A stretch of 64,000 nt of DNA from CADDYT01 sp035294125 (GCA_035294125.1 DATGLM010000049.1:248001-312000), one strand, 5' to 3'. Positions 1 to 13,631 are shown, counted from the first letter of the stretch. The notes: generated by a model from the letters alone, not told the origin. Made by a program: numbers and translations.

Positions 1-1
1 C

Positions 2-739
2 CCCACGCTGGTAGGTGGGGCAATGGCGGCAGGCAGCGCCAACTGCATCAACTGCTATATCGACCGCGACATTGACCAGATCATGGGCCGCACGCAGCGC
101 CGTTCGCTGCCAGCGGGGCGCGTGGAACCCCGGCAGGCGCTCGTTTTTGGCATCGTGCTGGCCGTCCTCTCGTTCGTCGTGCTCTACGTCTTCGTCAACC
201 TGCTCAGCGCGGTGCTGGCTACTTCCGCCATTCTCTTCTACGTCTTCGTGTACACGCTTGGCCTCAAACGCACGACGACGCAGAATATCGTTATCGGTGG
301 TGCTGCCGGTGCGGTGCCGGTGCTTGTCGGCTGGGCTGCGATTACCAATAGCGTAAGCTGGACGGCGGTCTGGCTCTTTGCCATCATCTTCTTCTGGACG
401 CCGCCGCACTTCTGGGCGCTCTCGCTGCTCATCTCCAAAGACTACGAGAAAGCTGGCATTCCCATGCTGCCGGTGGTCAAAGGCGAGGCGGAGACGCGCA
501 AGCAAATCCTGCTCTACGCCATCTTCCTGGTAGCGATCACCATTGTGCTCTACGCGATGGGCGCGATGGGCTACTTCTACCTGGCCGGAGCGCTGCTCCT
601 GGGCGGTGGGCTGGTCTTCCTCGCGTTCCGGCTCTGGCGCGAACGCACCAAAAAGCTGGCGCGTACCCTTTTCTGGTACTCCAACATCTACCTCGCCGCC
701 ATCTTCGCCGTCATGGTCCTGGATCGCGTCGTGCATTAA
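2..739 (+). CDS. ctaB: Protoheme IX farnesyltransferase (heme O synthase), 5' truncated by window edge
   Basis: Transfers a farnesyl group to heme B to make heme O for haem-copper oxidases; it is an integral membrane UbiA-family prenyltransferase. The reading frame is open from base 2, and the first visible residues (PTLVGGAMAAGSANCINCY) are internal to the family, so the true start lies upstream of the window. The first prenyl-diphosphate/Mg2+ motif N-x3-D-x3-D is visible as NCYIDRDIDQ, followed by the family hallmark MGRTQRRSLP. The second polar loop (SKDYEKAGIPMLPVVKGEAETRKQI) and the run of hydrophobic helices typical of the C-terminal half are present. The gene ends just before a strong hairpin shared with the convergent kinase gene. 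Identification is firm; a co-transcribed cox/cta cluster would be expected to the left. Confidence 0.93.
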   Translation, partial: PTLVGGAMAAGSANCINCYIDRDIDQIMGRTQRRSLPAGRVEPRQALVFGIVLAVLSFVVLYVFVNLLSAVLATSAILFYVFVYTLGLKRTTTQNIVIGGAAGAVPVLVGWAAITNSVSWTAVWLFAIIFFWTPPHFWALSLLISKDYEKAGIPMLPVVKGEAETRKQILLYAIFLVAITIVLYAMGAMGYFYLAGALLLGGGLVFLAFRLWRERTKKLARTLFWYSNIYLAAIFAVMVLDRVVH

Positions 740-743
740 TATC

Positions 744-798
744 AGTTAAGCACATAAATAGCCCAACGGCATCCGTTGGGCTATTTATGTGCTTAACT
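744..798. terminator. Bidirectional hairpin between ctaB and the convergent kinase gene
   Basis: A perfect inverted repeat of 26 bp per arm (744-769 and 773-798) with a 3-nt loop. It starts 4 nt after the ctaB stop. The stop codon of the reverse-strand kinase gene (793-795) lies inside the right arm. Long perfect stems between convergent genes normally act as terminators in both directions; there is no long T-run, so intrinsic efficiency is uncertain. Confidence 0.8.
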
Positions 799-2562
799 CA
801 TCAACCCCCAGGGGCGAACGCGGCGTCTGGCTTTTTGGGCCTCCTGCTGATTGCCGAGGGCATCGTAGACGTCGGCTTTGAGCGTCCAGCCACGGGCGTA
901 GCTGCGGTCGAGTTCGGTGGCTTCCTGGAGGGCATCGAGGGCGGCGCGATAGTTTCCTTGCTGGATGAGCGCCTCCGCCTTGTTGCACCAGGCAACCGCG
1001 CTGCGCGGATTGACCTGCAAAGCCTGGGTGTAGGCATCGACGGCCTGCGCGAAGTCGCGCAGGCTGGAACGCGCATTGCCCAGCCCGTTCCAGGCCTGAA
1101 AGCTCCTGGAATCGTATGTCAGCGCCTGTTCGTAAGAAGCCAGAGCCTCTTCTGGCTGGTTCATATCCAGCTGCGCGTCCGCTTTGCCCGTCCAGGCGGG
1201 GACGTAGTGAGGGTCGAGCGAGATGGCCCGGTCAAAGTGGACGATGGCCTGCTGGTAACGCTGCAAGCGGTTGAGCGACAGTCCCGCGCTGACCCACACC
1301 ACCGGGTTATCAGGGTCGATTTCGGTAGCGCGCTGGTAAGCCTCAAAGGCTTTCTTATAGTTCCCCTGGCTGTAGAGCGCCGTTCCCTTCCCGTTCCAGG
1401 CATGGAAATTGCGTGGGTCCATGCGCAGGGCCTCTTCATACGCCTGCAGCGCCTGCGCGTACTGCTGCTGCCTGAGCAATTGATCGCCTTCAGCGCACTT
1501 TTCGCGCACGCTGGCCGTATTTAGCCGCACAGCCGGTACCCTCCCCGTTGAGCCTCCCCTGACGGCATCATGGCCCCCATCACGGGTCTGGGGCTGAACG
1601 GCTGCCAGGCCGGGATTTGTGTTCGGTCGTGGCGCGGCCACGACATCAGTCCCTCCACTGACCAGAGGTGTTTGCATGAGTATATCAGGGCGGCACACCT
1701 GGTCGAAAGCCTGCATAAACTCCAGCAAGGTGGGGAAGCGGTCTTCGGGCCGGGGTGCCAGAGCGCGCAGTACGACCTCATCCATTCCAGACGGCAATTC
1801 CGGGTTAAGTGAGGAGGGAGCAGGGATGGCATGGCCCAGGGGGTCGAGCGGATGGTAGCCGGTCAGCATCTCATAGAGCACGATGGCGCTGCTGTACTCG
1901 TCGCTGCGCGGGTCGACGATGCCGCTGGTCTGCTCAGGGGCCATGTAGCCGACGGTGCCACGCACCGTCACTGTCTTGCCCACGCGAGCGCCAGGTTCCA
2001 GTCGGCGCGCAATACCGAAGTCGGTAATCATCAGCCGCCCGTCCTCCTGGTGTATCAGGATATTTTCCGGTTTGATGTCGCGGTGAATGACCGGGCGCGG
2101 GCGCGTGTGGGCGTAGTGCAGCGCATTGCCCAGTTGTTGGAAGTTGTAGATCGTCTCCGGGGCAGGCAGGGGACCGCTGGCGCTCGCGAGCCGGTTGCGC
2201 AGCGAGCCTGACGTATAGAGCGGCATCACGAGGAAGACGCTGGGGCCATCCTGGCCGTAGTCGAGGATGGGCGCGATGTTGGGATGATCAAGCGTCGCGG
2301 CGATACGGGCCTCGCGCAGGAAATGCTCTTGCTCTTTCGGCGACGTTTTGCTGGGCAGCAAGACTTTAATGGCGATGCGGCGCGAAAGGTGCTGGTCGAT
2401 GCCACGGAAAACCGCCGCGTACCCCCCTTTGCTAATTAGCCCGTGAATGAGGTAGCGTCCCGCCAGCGCGGTATTCAACAGGGGAAGCGCACAGGCGCGG
2501 CAAAACCGGTCGCTGTCCCGATTGTCAAAGCCGCAATCAACCAGATCTGCGCAGCGTCGCAT
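793..2562 (-). CDS. Zinc-ribbon Ser/Thr protein kinase with C-terminal TPR array
   Basis: A 589-residue cytoplasmic Hanks-type kinase. Residues 4-24 form a C4 zinc-ribbon-like knuckle (C4, C10, C21, C24). The kinase domain runs from about residue 36 to 300: a glycine-rich loop (SKGGYAAVF), the ATP-anchoring lysine K66 in IAIK, the catalytic HRD at 160-162, DFG at 181-183 and APEQ in the activation segment, so it should be active. About six TPR units follow (residues 350-580), suggesting it recruits partner proteins. There is no transmembrane segment, unlike classical PknB receptors. The start is well supported by GAGGAG a few bases upstream. It lies 24 bp downstream of a paralogous pseudokinase gene, so the two are probably co-transcribed. 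Target proteins cannot be inferred from sequence. Confidence 0.93.
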   Translation of the reverse strand: MRRCADLVDCGFDNRDSDRFCRACALPLLNTALAGRYLIHGLISKGGYAAVFRGIDQHLSRRIAIKVLLPSKTSPKEQEHFLREARIAATLDHPNIAPILDYGQDGPSVFLVMPLYTSGSLRNRLASASGPLPAPETIYNFQQLGNALHYAHTRPRPVIHRDIKPENILIHQEDGRLMITDFGIARRLEPGARVGKTVTVRGTVGYMAPEQTSGIVDPRSDEYSSAIVLYEMLTGYHPLDPLGHAIPAPSSLNPELPSGMDEVVLRALAPRPEDRFPTLLEFMQAFDQVCRPDILMQTPLVSGGTDVVAAPRPNTNPGLAAVQPQTRDGGHDAVRGGSTGRVPAVRLNTASVREKCAEGDQLLRQQQYAQALQAYEEALRMDPRNFHAWNGKGTALYSQGNYKKAFEAYQRATEIDPDNPVVWVSAGLSLNRLQRYQQAIVHFDRAISLDPHYVPAWTGKADAQLDMNQPEEALASYEQALTYDSRSFQAWNGLGNARSSLRDFAQAVDAYTQALQVNPRSAVAWCNKAEALIQQGNYRAALDALQEATELDRSYARGWTLKADVYDALGNQQEAQKARRRVRPWGLMS

Positions 2563-2586
2563 GCCATCTCCTCTAGTTTTGGTGCC

Positions 2587-4314
2587 TTACTGTGTAGCTC
2601 GCGCTCGTTGCTCCAACGAATTGGCCCAATCCCTGCATGAAAGAGCCTCCTGAACTCGTCCCAGTTTCTCCAGCACGACGGATTTATTATACCAGGCATC
2701 CGGTTCCTCCGGGGCAAACGAAGTTGCCTGCTCCAGAGCGGCCAGCGCCTCTTCCAGCTTGCCAAGCGCGAACAGAGACAGTCCCTTGTTGTTCCAGGCC
2801 GCGATATAGTGCGTATCGATGGCGAGCGCCCGGTCGAAGGCGGCGATAGCCTCCTGGTGACGCCCTGATTCGTGCAATAAGCTTCCTTTGTTATACCACG
2901 CGGAACTCAATCCGTCATCGTAGTCAAGTGCATGGTCGTAGGACTCCAACGCATCCTCGTACATGCGCAGGGCGGCGAGGACGTTGCCTCGATTATACCA
3001 CGCGCCAGCCAGTGTCGGGTCAAGGGAGAGTGTGTGGTCATACATTGCCAGGGCCTCGGCAAAGCGCCGGAGGTCACGCAGGTCGTTGGCTTTATCGAAC
3101 CAGAACAGGGCGTTCTCAGGCTCAAGCAGGGTGGCTTGTTCGTGCAGCGCCAGCGCCTGAGCAGGGTGTCGCAAACGGCGCTGAATATTGCCCTTGAGGT
3201 CCCACAATGCCCCGTTGGAGGAATCCAGTTCGAGCGCGCGCTCGACGGCCAGCAGCGCCTCCTCATAGCGTTGCATACTGTAGAGTGTATCGCTCATGGC
3301 CTGCCAGATGACATGTTGTTTCGGATCCAGCGTCAGTGCCCGGTCGAATGCCAGCAGCGCCTCGTCACCGCGCTTCAGCTCGGCCAGCGTCATGCCACGC
3401 CCGCTCCAGGCGAAGACGTAGTTTGGGTCTATGGAGAGAGCCTTCTCGTAGCACAGCATCTCCTCCTCGTAGCGATCCAACAGGTGCAGCACCTGCGCTC
3501 GTGAGGTCCAGAGTTCGGGATCGTTGGAGCGCAAGGAGAGCGCCGCGTCGTAGGCTTGCAGCGCCTCTTGCGGGTAGCCAAGATGAATCAGGCTGGTACC
3601 AAGTCCGCTCCACGCCTCCACTGCTCTGGCGTCAAGTCTGGTAGCTTGCTCGTAAGCGGTGCGGGCTTCCTCGTAGTTGCCCAGCTCGTATGCCCGGTTG
3701 GCTCTTGCGATTTCGTGCGTAACGGCCATACTGGCCGGAAGCGGCATGTGAGAGTTGTCTTCATCGCCTGTGACCGGTGGGATAGGCGTGGCGGGAGTTG
3801 CGACAGCGGTCTGCCTCACCAGGGTGTTCACCTTGTCTTCGTCGCCTTCGCTAGCGGAGACGGAGATGGACGCATGTGGAGGCACCAGGGCATGTTCCCG
3901 CTCGCCTGCGACGCGAACGGTCATGCGCGGACGCGCCGCCTGGGGTGGCGTTTGCGCGAACTCCGACTTAATCAGGAAAGTCACGGGTCCATCCTGCCCA
4001 TAGTCCGTGACGTGAATACTGCCCGGCTCCGCTACCCGGCTGGAGAGCGCAACGGCCAGTTCTGCGTCCTGCAAAAAACTCTCCCGGTCGCTTGCCCCCG
4101 TTTGCTTCGGGTGAAGAGCGCGCACGATTACCGGGAAGCCGCTGTGCCGGTCAATTGCTTGTAGCGTCACGATTCCCCGCTCTTTTGATTCGAGTTGTTG
4201 AATTTCATAACGTCCTTGCAAAAATGCGCCGGGCAGAGGAAGCCCGCAGCGCGCGCAGAAGCGAGCCTTCTCTCGATTATGAAATTGACAATCCTCATCA
4301 AGACATATCCCCAT
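2587..4314 (-). CDS. Zinc-ribbon protein with truncated pseudokinase N-lobe and long TPR array
   Basis: A 575-residue paralog of the downstream kinase. Residues 4-23 repeat the four-cysteine knuckle (C4, C9, C20, C23). Residues 34-130 resemble only the N-lobe of the neighbouring kinase: the shared GRY start, and YGQDGPVTFL matching YGQDGPSVFL. The glycine loop is lost (SKERGIV) and the ATP-binding lysine is arginine (R65 in VIVRALHP). No HRD, DFG or APE motif exists. From about residue 210 the protein is a run of roughly ten TPR units. It therefore looks like a non-catalytic scaffold or decoy partner. An ATG 45 nt upstream (4359) is in frame, but 4314 is preferred because AAGGGAA sits 6 nt before it. 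It is first in a probable two-gene operon. Confidence 0.85.
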   Translation of the reverse strand: MGICLDEDCQFHNREKARFCARCGLPLPGAFLQGRYEIQQLESKERGIVTLQAIDRHSGFPVIVRALHPKQTGASDRESFLQDAELAVALSSRVAEPGSIHVTDYGQDGPVTFLIKSEFAQTPPQAARPRMTVRVAGEREHALVPPHASISVSASEGDEDKVNTLVRQTAVATPATPIPPVTGDEDNSHMPLPASMAVTHEIARANRAYELGNYEEARTAYEQATRLDARAVEAWSGLGTSLIHLGYPQEALQAYDAALSLRSNDPELWTSRAQVLHLLDRYEEEMLCYEKALSIDPNYVFAWSGRGMTLAELKRGDEALLAFDRALTLDPKQHVIWQAMSDTLYSMQRYEEALLAVERALELDSSNGALWDLKGNIQRRLRHPAQALALHEQATLLEPENALFWFDKANDLRDLRRFAEALAMYDHTLSLDPTLAGAWYNRGNVLAALRMYEDALESYDHALDYDDGLSSAWYNKGSLLHESGRHQEAIAAFDRALAIDTHYIAAWNNKGLSLFALGKLEEALAALEQATSFAPEEPDAWYNKSVVLEKLGRVQEALSCRDWANSLEQRARATQ

Positions 4315-4523
4315 ACCGCGTTCCCTTCTTATCCCAAGATTCTTAAAACTACGAAACATGCCTATTATTCAATCGCACTAGAATCAGTATAGTCCCTACT
4401 TTAACGAAAAGAGAGAAACCTTGTCAATAGAAAAAAGCGGAAATGAGACCAGGAATAAGCGCCTGCCCCATGTTGATATCTACCTGTTTTATACAACGCG
4501 TTGGAATGTTCTCCGCTACGTAG

Positions 4524-4552
4524 TTGACCATAACATAGATATCTGCGATACT
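4524..4552 (+). promoter_or_regulatory. Sigma-70-like promoter for the NarL-type regulator operon
   Basis: TTGACC (4524-4529) and GATACT (4547-4552) are 17 bp apart, giving a start site near 4560 and a leader of about 120 nt before the response-regulator ATG. The stretch 4315-4678 between the divergent kinase and regulator genes otherwise shows no convincing gene. Confidence 0.55.
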
Positions 4553-4678
4553 ATGGAGGTAAGCAGAATTGCGGTTGTGGCTGGCAAGCCTCAGGTACTA
4601 TATTTGGGGGCAACAGGAAGACGGTTGAGGAATGGAGTATATGGAAAAAGCAGGTGTTGAGAAAAAAGAGGTTATAGC

Positions 4679-5431
4679 ATGCAAAACGAGGCAGTACAAC
4701 GCAATAATGGAGATATAACAGTAAACGAGACTGCTGCCGAGGGGACAGGAGAGCAGGAGAGCAACCGGGTCATTCGGGTGTTGCTCGCGGATGACCATGC
4801 TCTGGTTCGTGAAGGAACGCGCCGCTTACTGGAAGCTGAGAGCGATGTCGAAGTGGTGGCGGAGGCCGCGAATGGACAGGAAGCTATTGAGGCGGCCCAT
4901 CGCCTGCACCCTGATCTGGCTATCGTGGATATTGCCATGCCCGGTATCGGCGGCATTGAGGCCACACGGGTCATTAAAGAGGACTGCCCGGAGACGGCGG
5001 TACTTATTCTTTCAGCCTACGATGATGAACCTTACCTCATTGCTTTGCTCGAAGCTGGTGCGGCCGGCTTCCTGCTCAAGAATGTGCATGGCAAGGAATT
5101 GATCAACGCGGTGCGGGCGGTAGCGCGTGGAGAGGCGGTGCTACAGCCATCGTTGGCGGAAAAGGTCATGCGCCGCATCAGTGAGCGTCCTCAATCCCCC
5201 TCGCGTCGCGCGGCGGAGCTATTGAGCGAGCGAGAGTTCGATGTGTTAAAACTGGCTGCGCGTGGTCTGCCCAACAAGGAAATTGCGCGCCGTATGGGGC
5301 TGAGTATTCGCACAATTCACAGCCACCTTGCCAATATCTTTACCAAAATGCAGGTCGGCTCGCGTACCGAGGCCGTCTTACTGGCTTTGCGCGAGGGGCT
5401 GATTTCTCTCCAGGATACCTATGATTCCTGA
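4679..5431 (+). CDS. NarL/LuxR-family two-component response regulator
   Basis: A 250-residue transcription factor. After a 30-residue polar leader the receiver domain shows the acidic pair D38/D39, the phospho-acceptor D84 (AIVDIAMPG) and the conserved lysine in FLLKNVHG. A linker leads to a C-terminal LuxR-type helix-turn-helix starting LSEREFDVLKLAARG, with GLSIRTIHSHLANIFTKM as the recognition region. Phosphorylation by the next gene product is expected because the two reading frames overlap by 11 bp (5421-5431), indicating translational coupling. GAGG lies upstream of the ATG. The regulated genes are unknown. Confidence 0.93.
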   Translation: MQNEAVQRNNGDITVNETAAEGTGEQESNRVIRVLLADDHALVREGTRRLLEAESDVEVVAEAANGQEAIEAAHRLHPDLAIVDIAMPGIGGIEATRVIKEDCPETAVLILSAYDDEPYLIALLEAGAAGFLLKNVHGKELINAVRAVARGEAVLQPSLAEKVMRRISERPQSPSRRAAELLSEREFDVLKLAARGLPNKEIARRMGLSIRTIHSHLANIFTKMQVGSRTEAVLLALREGLISLQDTYDS

Positions 5432-7031
5432 CCAGACACGCGAACCCGTCTCTGTGCTCCCTGCTGAAACGACCCTCTCCCGTTTAAAACCGGCAGCATA
5501 CTGCAAACCGCTCATTGCCCTCGGTTCGCTGGCTGTCGCCCTGGTGTTTCTCGTCTGGTCGCTGATCAATTACCAGCCGGCAACCAACTTTTATGGCCCT
5601 CGTGCCATTTACAGCCTGATCGTGCTTTCCCTCTTTCTCTCACTGCTGGGCCGTGTCCTGCTGTTGCGCCTGCTTACAAAGGAGATGACGGAAAGCACGC
5701 GCACGCAGCAGCGCACAGTCTGGAAGCCGCTCTTGCTTCTAGATATCACCGCTCCTATTTATCTTGCTGCTGCTGTGCTTATCGGGGTTCCGGCTGCCGT
5801 GCTGAGCGCGTTGTTAACGCAGGCGCTTCTCCAGGGGTACACGATGATGCGCGGCTTTGTCTCCTGGGCCGAGGCCTGCTATCGGCTTGGCAGTAGCGCT
5901 GTCTTTGCGTTTCTCTCCGGCGCTGTCTATATCTTGATTGCGGGCCCACACCATAATGATTTTGCCCTGGGTCCCCCGCTGTATCATCTCGCCGAATCCC
6001 AGGAATTGATTGGTTCCATCGTAGCCGCGCTGGTGATGCTGATGCTGATCTCGCTTTTTGCGCTGCCGATATTGATGGTGGATAACCATATGAGCCTGCG
6101 AACGGCGTGGAAGCAGTACCTGCGCTCTCCCGTCATACGCTTCCAGATGCTGGTGCTCACCGTTGGCCCCTTGCTTCCGGTGGTCGATATCTTCGATGAC
6201 CTTGCCGCCGAGCTGGCCTGGCTCTTTTTCCTGGTTCCACTCTTCGCCATCTACTATCTTGCTTTGATCAGTACGAGGCTTACTCTGCGCAGCAGTGAAT
6301 TGCAGCAATCGTTGCAGGATTTGAGCAGTGCGCGTCGCCGTCAGGGTGAATTGCAGGATTATGCTTCTCTCATTACGCGCGTACAGGAAGAGGAACGGCG
6401 CCGCCTGGCGCGCGAGCTGCATGACGACACAGCGCAGGCGCTGATCGCCCTCTCGTTGGGTCTTGAGAGTATGGGACAGGCAATGAATAAGCATGCGCTG
6501 CCAGAGAAAGATATCCAGTGGGTCACAAGTCTGCAAAACCTGGCCGATTCTACTCTTGAAGGCGTGCGCCGGGCTTGCCGCGACCTGCGCCCCTCTGTTC
6601 TCGATGATCTCGGCCTGCGTGCGGCCATTGAGTGGCTCAGCGATAGCTCGGCGGCGCGCGGTGTTCCTTGCTCTTTTACCTGTACCGGCTCCCCGATTCC
6701 TGTGACCACGCAGCCAGAAGCTGAAATCGCTATCTTCCGCATCGTGCAGGAAGCCCTGTCGAATGTGTGGCGGCATTCTGGCGCGACCCAGGCCAGCATT
6801 CATCTCCACTACATGCCCGAAGGTCTGCAAGTTAGCGTTTCCGACAATGGACATGGGTTTGATCCTGCACAAATGCACCTGGATGTTACCCACCCTGAAG
6901 CGGGTGAAAGCGAGCAGAGCGGACTTGGCCTGCTCGGTATGCGCGAGCGTGCCGCCCTTATTGGCGCGCATCTCTCCATCGTCTCTTCACCCGGTAACGG
7001 CTGTACAGTCTCGCTGGCGCTGCCTTTTTAG
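5421..7031 (+). CDS. NarL-type (HisKA_3) membrane sensor histidine kinase
   Basis: A 536-residue sensor kinase partner of the overlapping response regulator. The N-terminal half (about residues 30-290) consists of seven to eight hydrophobic segments with very short loops, so the stimulus is probably sensed within or at the membrane. The HisKA_3 dimerisation helix follows with E-E-E-R-R-R-L-A-R-E-L-H-D-D, where H334 is the phospho-acceptor. The ATPase domain carries the N-box (QEALSNVWRHSGA), the G1 box (DNGHGF) and a G2 motif (GLGLLGMRERA). No GAF or PAS domain is visible. The start codon lies inside the regulator gene. Confidence 0.92.
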   Translation: MIPDQTREPVSVLPAETTLSRLKPAAYCKPLIALGSLAVALVFLVWSLINYQPATNFYGPRAIYSLIVLSLFLSLLGRVLLLRLLTKEMTESTRTQQRTVWKPLLLLDITAPIYLAAAVLIGVPAAVLSALLTQALLQGYTMMRGFVSWAEACYRLGSSAVFAFLSGAVYILIAGPHHNDFALGPPLYHLAESQELIGSIVAALVMLMLISLFALPILMVDNHMSLRTAWKQYLRSPVIRFQMLVLTVGPLLPVVDIFDDLAAELAWLFFLVPLFAIYYLALISTRLTLRSSELQQSLQDLSSARRRQGELQDYASLITRVQEEERRRLARELHDDTAQALIALSLGLESMGQAMNKHALPEKDIQWVTSLQNLADSTLEGVRRACRDLRPSVLDDLGLRAAIEWLSDSSAARGVPCSFTCTGSPIPVTTQPEAEIAIFRIVQEALSNVWRHSGATQASIHLHYMPEGLQVSVSDNGHGFDPAQMHLDVTHPEAGESEQSGLGLLGMRERAALIGAHLSIVSSPGNGCTVSLALPF

Positions 7032-7398
7032 CTCCCGCTGCTCTATTCTCTGCGGATTTTAGGTATATCTGCTGTTGTTTTCCGATCTGGAAAGGTGCAT
7101 AGTATGACTGGGCAGTGCTTTTTGAGAGTTGCCTGTATATAGAGGAAGTTTGCACTGGGTGGTGGATGGATGATACGCCCAGAAAGTGGAACCGGGACCC
7201 CTTTCTGTGGGATAAGACGTGCATCCTATCAACCATCATCCAGAAGAAGAGGGTAGCATCTTTGTCTCTCCGTGCGGTGTTCGCTCTTCTGTGAACTTTT
7301 ATCGTATCCATCGGCTCTCATCAATCGCTGCCCTCCCCATTTTTGCCCCTTAACGATTCCTATCCTGCGAACCGCAGGACTCGTATGCCCTGCTGTTG

Positions 7399-7404
7399 TA
7401 TAAT
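7399..7404 (+). promoter_or_regulatory. Candidate -10 box upstream of aconitase
   Basis: A consensus TATAAT lies 93 nt before the aconitase ATG; no good -35 hexamer is found 16-18 bp upstream. A 7-bp stem with a 3-nt loop (TCCTGCG arm, about 7364-7380) sits just upstream, where a -35 would be, and might be an operator. The rest of the 465-bp gap 7032-7496 shows nothing recognisable. Confidence 0.4.
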
Positions 7405-7496
7405 ATAGTGATGAAAAGCTTGCTGTCAGAGATGGATCTGCTTTGCATCCCTTCTGCTGCTCCTGAATATGACTTACTACGATAAGAGGTATTGGT

Positions 7497-11885
<4,389 letters not shown>

Positions 11886-11919
11886 GTAGATTGTTGTGAG
11901 CAGCACGGCTACCGCCGCG

Positions 11920-12445
11920 CGCAGGCCAGCGGGAGCAGGCCAGCGCGTGTCACAGGCCAGCGGGAGCAGGCCAGCGGGAGCAGGCCACCCGCAAGGGGTG
12001 GCCCTACTATATACGTTCTGATATCTGCACGGCTGGGCCGGTGAAACTGTCGCGTAGAGTAGGGCCACCCCCAGAAGCGTTACCGGAAGGCCGCCCAGGC
12101 CACCCGCAAGGGGTGGCCCTACTATAGACGATGCGGTCTTGCCGCTTGTGGAGCGGCCGCGTAGAGTAGGGCCACCCCTTGCGGGTGGCCTGCGTCGGCT
12201 GGGCAGTGACGCGGTGGCCTGCGAGCCGGGCCGGTGGAGCGGTCGCGTAGAGTAGGGCCACCTCTTGCGGGTGGCCAGCGGGAGCAGGCCACCTCTTGCG
12301 GGTGGCCTGCGCGGGGGCCTGCGTCGGCTGGCCTGCTGTATGTGCGGCTGGCCTGTGACGCGCGGTGGCCTGCGTCGGCTGGCCTGTGACGCGCGGTGGC
12401 CTGCACCGCTGGCTTGCACTGAGTGGCCTGCAAGCGGCCCACCTG
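11920..12445. repeat. Cluster of REP-like palindromes and GGCCAGC/TGGCCTG repeats
   Basis: Non-coding stretch between aconitase and the ABC ATPase gene. Hairpin units built on GGCCACCC and GGGTGGCC arms around a GCAAG loop occur at about 11983-12004 and 12098-12119, each followed by CTACTATA. Oppositely oriented units (GTAGAGTAGGGCCACC) occur at about 12053, 12160 and 12245. The pairs face each other across 40-50 nt, making two composite palindromes of about 90 bp (11983-12072 and 12098-12190) plus a solitary third half. To the right a 31-bp unit is repeated in tandem (12346-12376, 12377-12407). To the left GGCCAGCGGGAGCA is repeated three times. This resembles REP/BIME or REPIN clusters. It may also stop transcription from both neighbours. 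Confidence 0.85.
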
Positions 12446-12462
12446 GATATCTGAAAAAGCTA

Positions 12463-13617
12463 TTATACCGCCTCCGCTTCCTCCTCAGCCATGTGTTTCA
12501 ACGCGGCCTCTCCGGCGACGAGGGGCAGAACCTGGCAGGCGGAAGGAGGGAAGGAGAGCGTGACGTGCTGGGCGACGGAGTAGCCACGCGCCTGCTGGCT
12601 CGGCACGTCGGCGGTGAGGACGCCTTCGTCTCTAGCGCGCACGTGGAAGCGCGTGAATGGCCCCAGGAAGGTGCGCAGTTCGATCACTCCGGCGATCTCA
12701 TTGCTCGTTCCCGTGTCGCTCATGACAGCATCGATGCCCTGGGCAGCAGCTTCTCCCTCTCCTTGAATGGTCATCTCTTCGGGCCGGACGATAACCATAA
12801 TGGATTCGCCGTTGCGCAGAGATGGTTGTGGCGACACGTGCAGCGTGTAGGGACCGGCCTGGCACAGCCCTTCGCCGGCGGAGGTAAGCACGCCTCTGAA
12901 CTGATTGCTGTTGCCCACGAAGGTGGCCGCAAAGACGGATTGTGGGTTGCTGTAAATCTCTTCGGGTTGCCCCAACTGCTCAATGTGGCCGCGCGCCATC
13001 ACCGCGATACGGTCGGAGATAGCCAGCGCCTCCTCCTGGTCGTGTGTGACGTAGATAGCCGTCATCTTGAGTTGCTGCTGGATGCGCCGAATTTCGTTGC
13101 GCAGGGAGACGCGCACTTTAGCGTCTAGCGCGGAGAGCGGCTCGTCGAGCAGTAACACTTTGGGTTCTACCGCCAGCGCGCGCGCCAGTGCGATACGTTG
13201 CTGCTGCCCGCCCGAAAGCTGGTGTGGATAGCTGCGCCCCTTGTCGCCGAGGCCCACCAGTTCCAGCAGTTCGGCCACGCGGCGCTGGATTCCGTCTCTG
13301 GGCGTGTGTTTGATGGTCAGGCCAAAGGCGATGTTCTGCGCGGCGGTCATGTGCGGGAAAAGGGCGTAGGACTGGAAAACCATGCCCATAGGCCGTTTGC
13401 TGGCCGGGCGATTGGTGATATCATCGCCATCGAGCAGGATATTGCCGACCGTAGGCGTCTCGAAGCCTGCGATCATGCGCAGGATGGTCGTTTTGCCGCA
13501 GCCGCTGGGGCCGAGTAGCGTCAGAAATTCGCCCCGTTCCACCGCCAACGTGATATCATCGACGGCTGTGACCTGCCCGAAGCGTTTGGTTACGTTCTCT
13601 AATTCCAGAAATGCCAC
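12463..13617 (-). CDS. ABC importer ATP-binding protein (PotA/FbpC class, with TOBE domain)
   Basis: A 384-residue ATPase that energises the two permeases encoded upstream. It has Walker A (GPSGCGKTT), Q-loop (VFQSYALFPHM), signature (LSGGQQQR), Walker B with D-loop (VLLLDEPLSALD) and H-loop (THDQEEA). The last 140 residues form a TOBE-type regulatory domain, which places it in the PotA/FbpC/CysA group. The start is GTG, 7 nt after AAGGAG and 14 nt after the preceding permease gene. It is the last gene of the four-gene operon, immediately before the repeat cluster. Substrate cannot be fixed from the ATPase alone; iron(III), phosphonates, thiamine or polyamines are the usual substrates of this class. 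Confidence 0.92.
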   Translation of the reverse strand: MAFLELENVTKRFGQVTAVDDITLAVERGEFLTLLGPSGCGKTTILRMIAGFETPTVGNILLDGDDITNRPASKRPMGMVFQSYALFPHMTAAQNIAFGLTIKHTPRDGIQRRVAELLELVGLGDKGRSYPHQLSGGQQQRIALARALAVEPKVLLLDEPLSALDAKVRVSLRNEIRRIQQQLKMTAIYVTHDQEEALAISDRIAVMARGHIEQLGQPEEIYSNPQSVFAATFVGNSNQFRGVLTSAGEGLCQAGPYTLHVSPQPSLRNGESIMVIVRPEEMTIQGEGEAAAQGIDAVMSDTGTSNEIAGVIELRTFLGPFTRFHVRARDEGVLTADVPSQQARGYSVAQHVTLSFPPSACQVLPLVAGEAALKHMAEEEAEAV

Positions 13618-13631
13618 GATACAACTCCTTG

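Noticed and set aside
4421..4660. 79-residue reading frame (TTG start) upstream of the NarL-type regulator
   Set aside because: It covers the promoter of the regulator, has no good ribosome-binding site and no recognisable feature.
12346..12407. Tandem 31-bp units considered as a CRISPR array
   Set aside because: Units are adjacent without unique spacers, and no cas genes are present.
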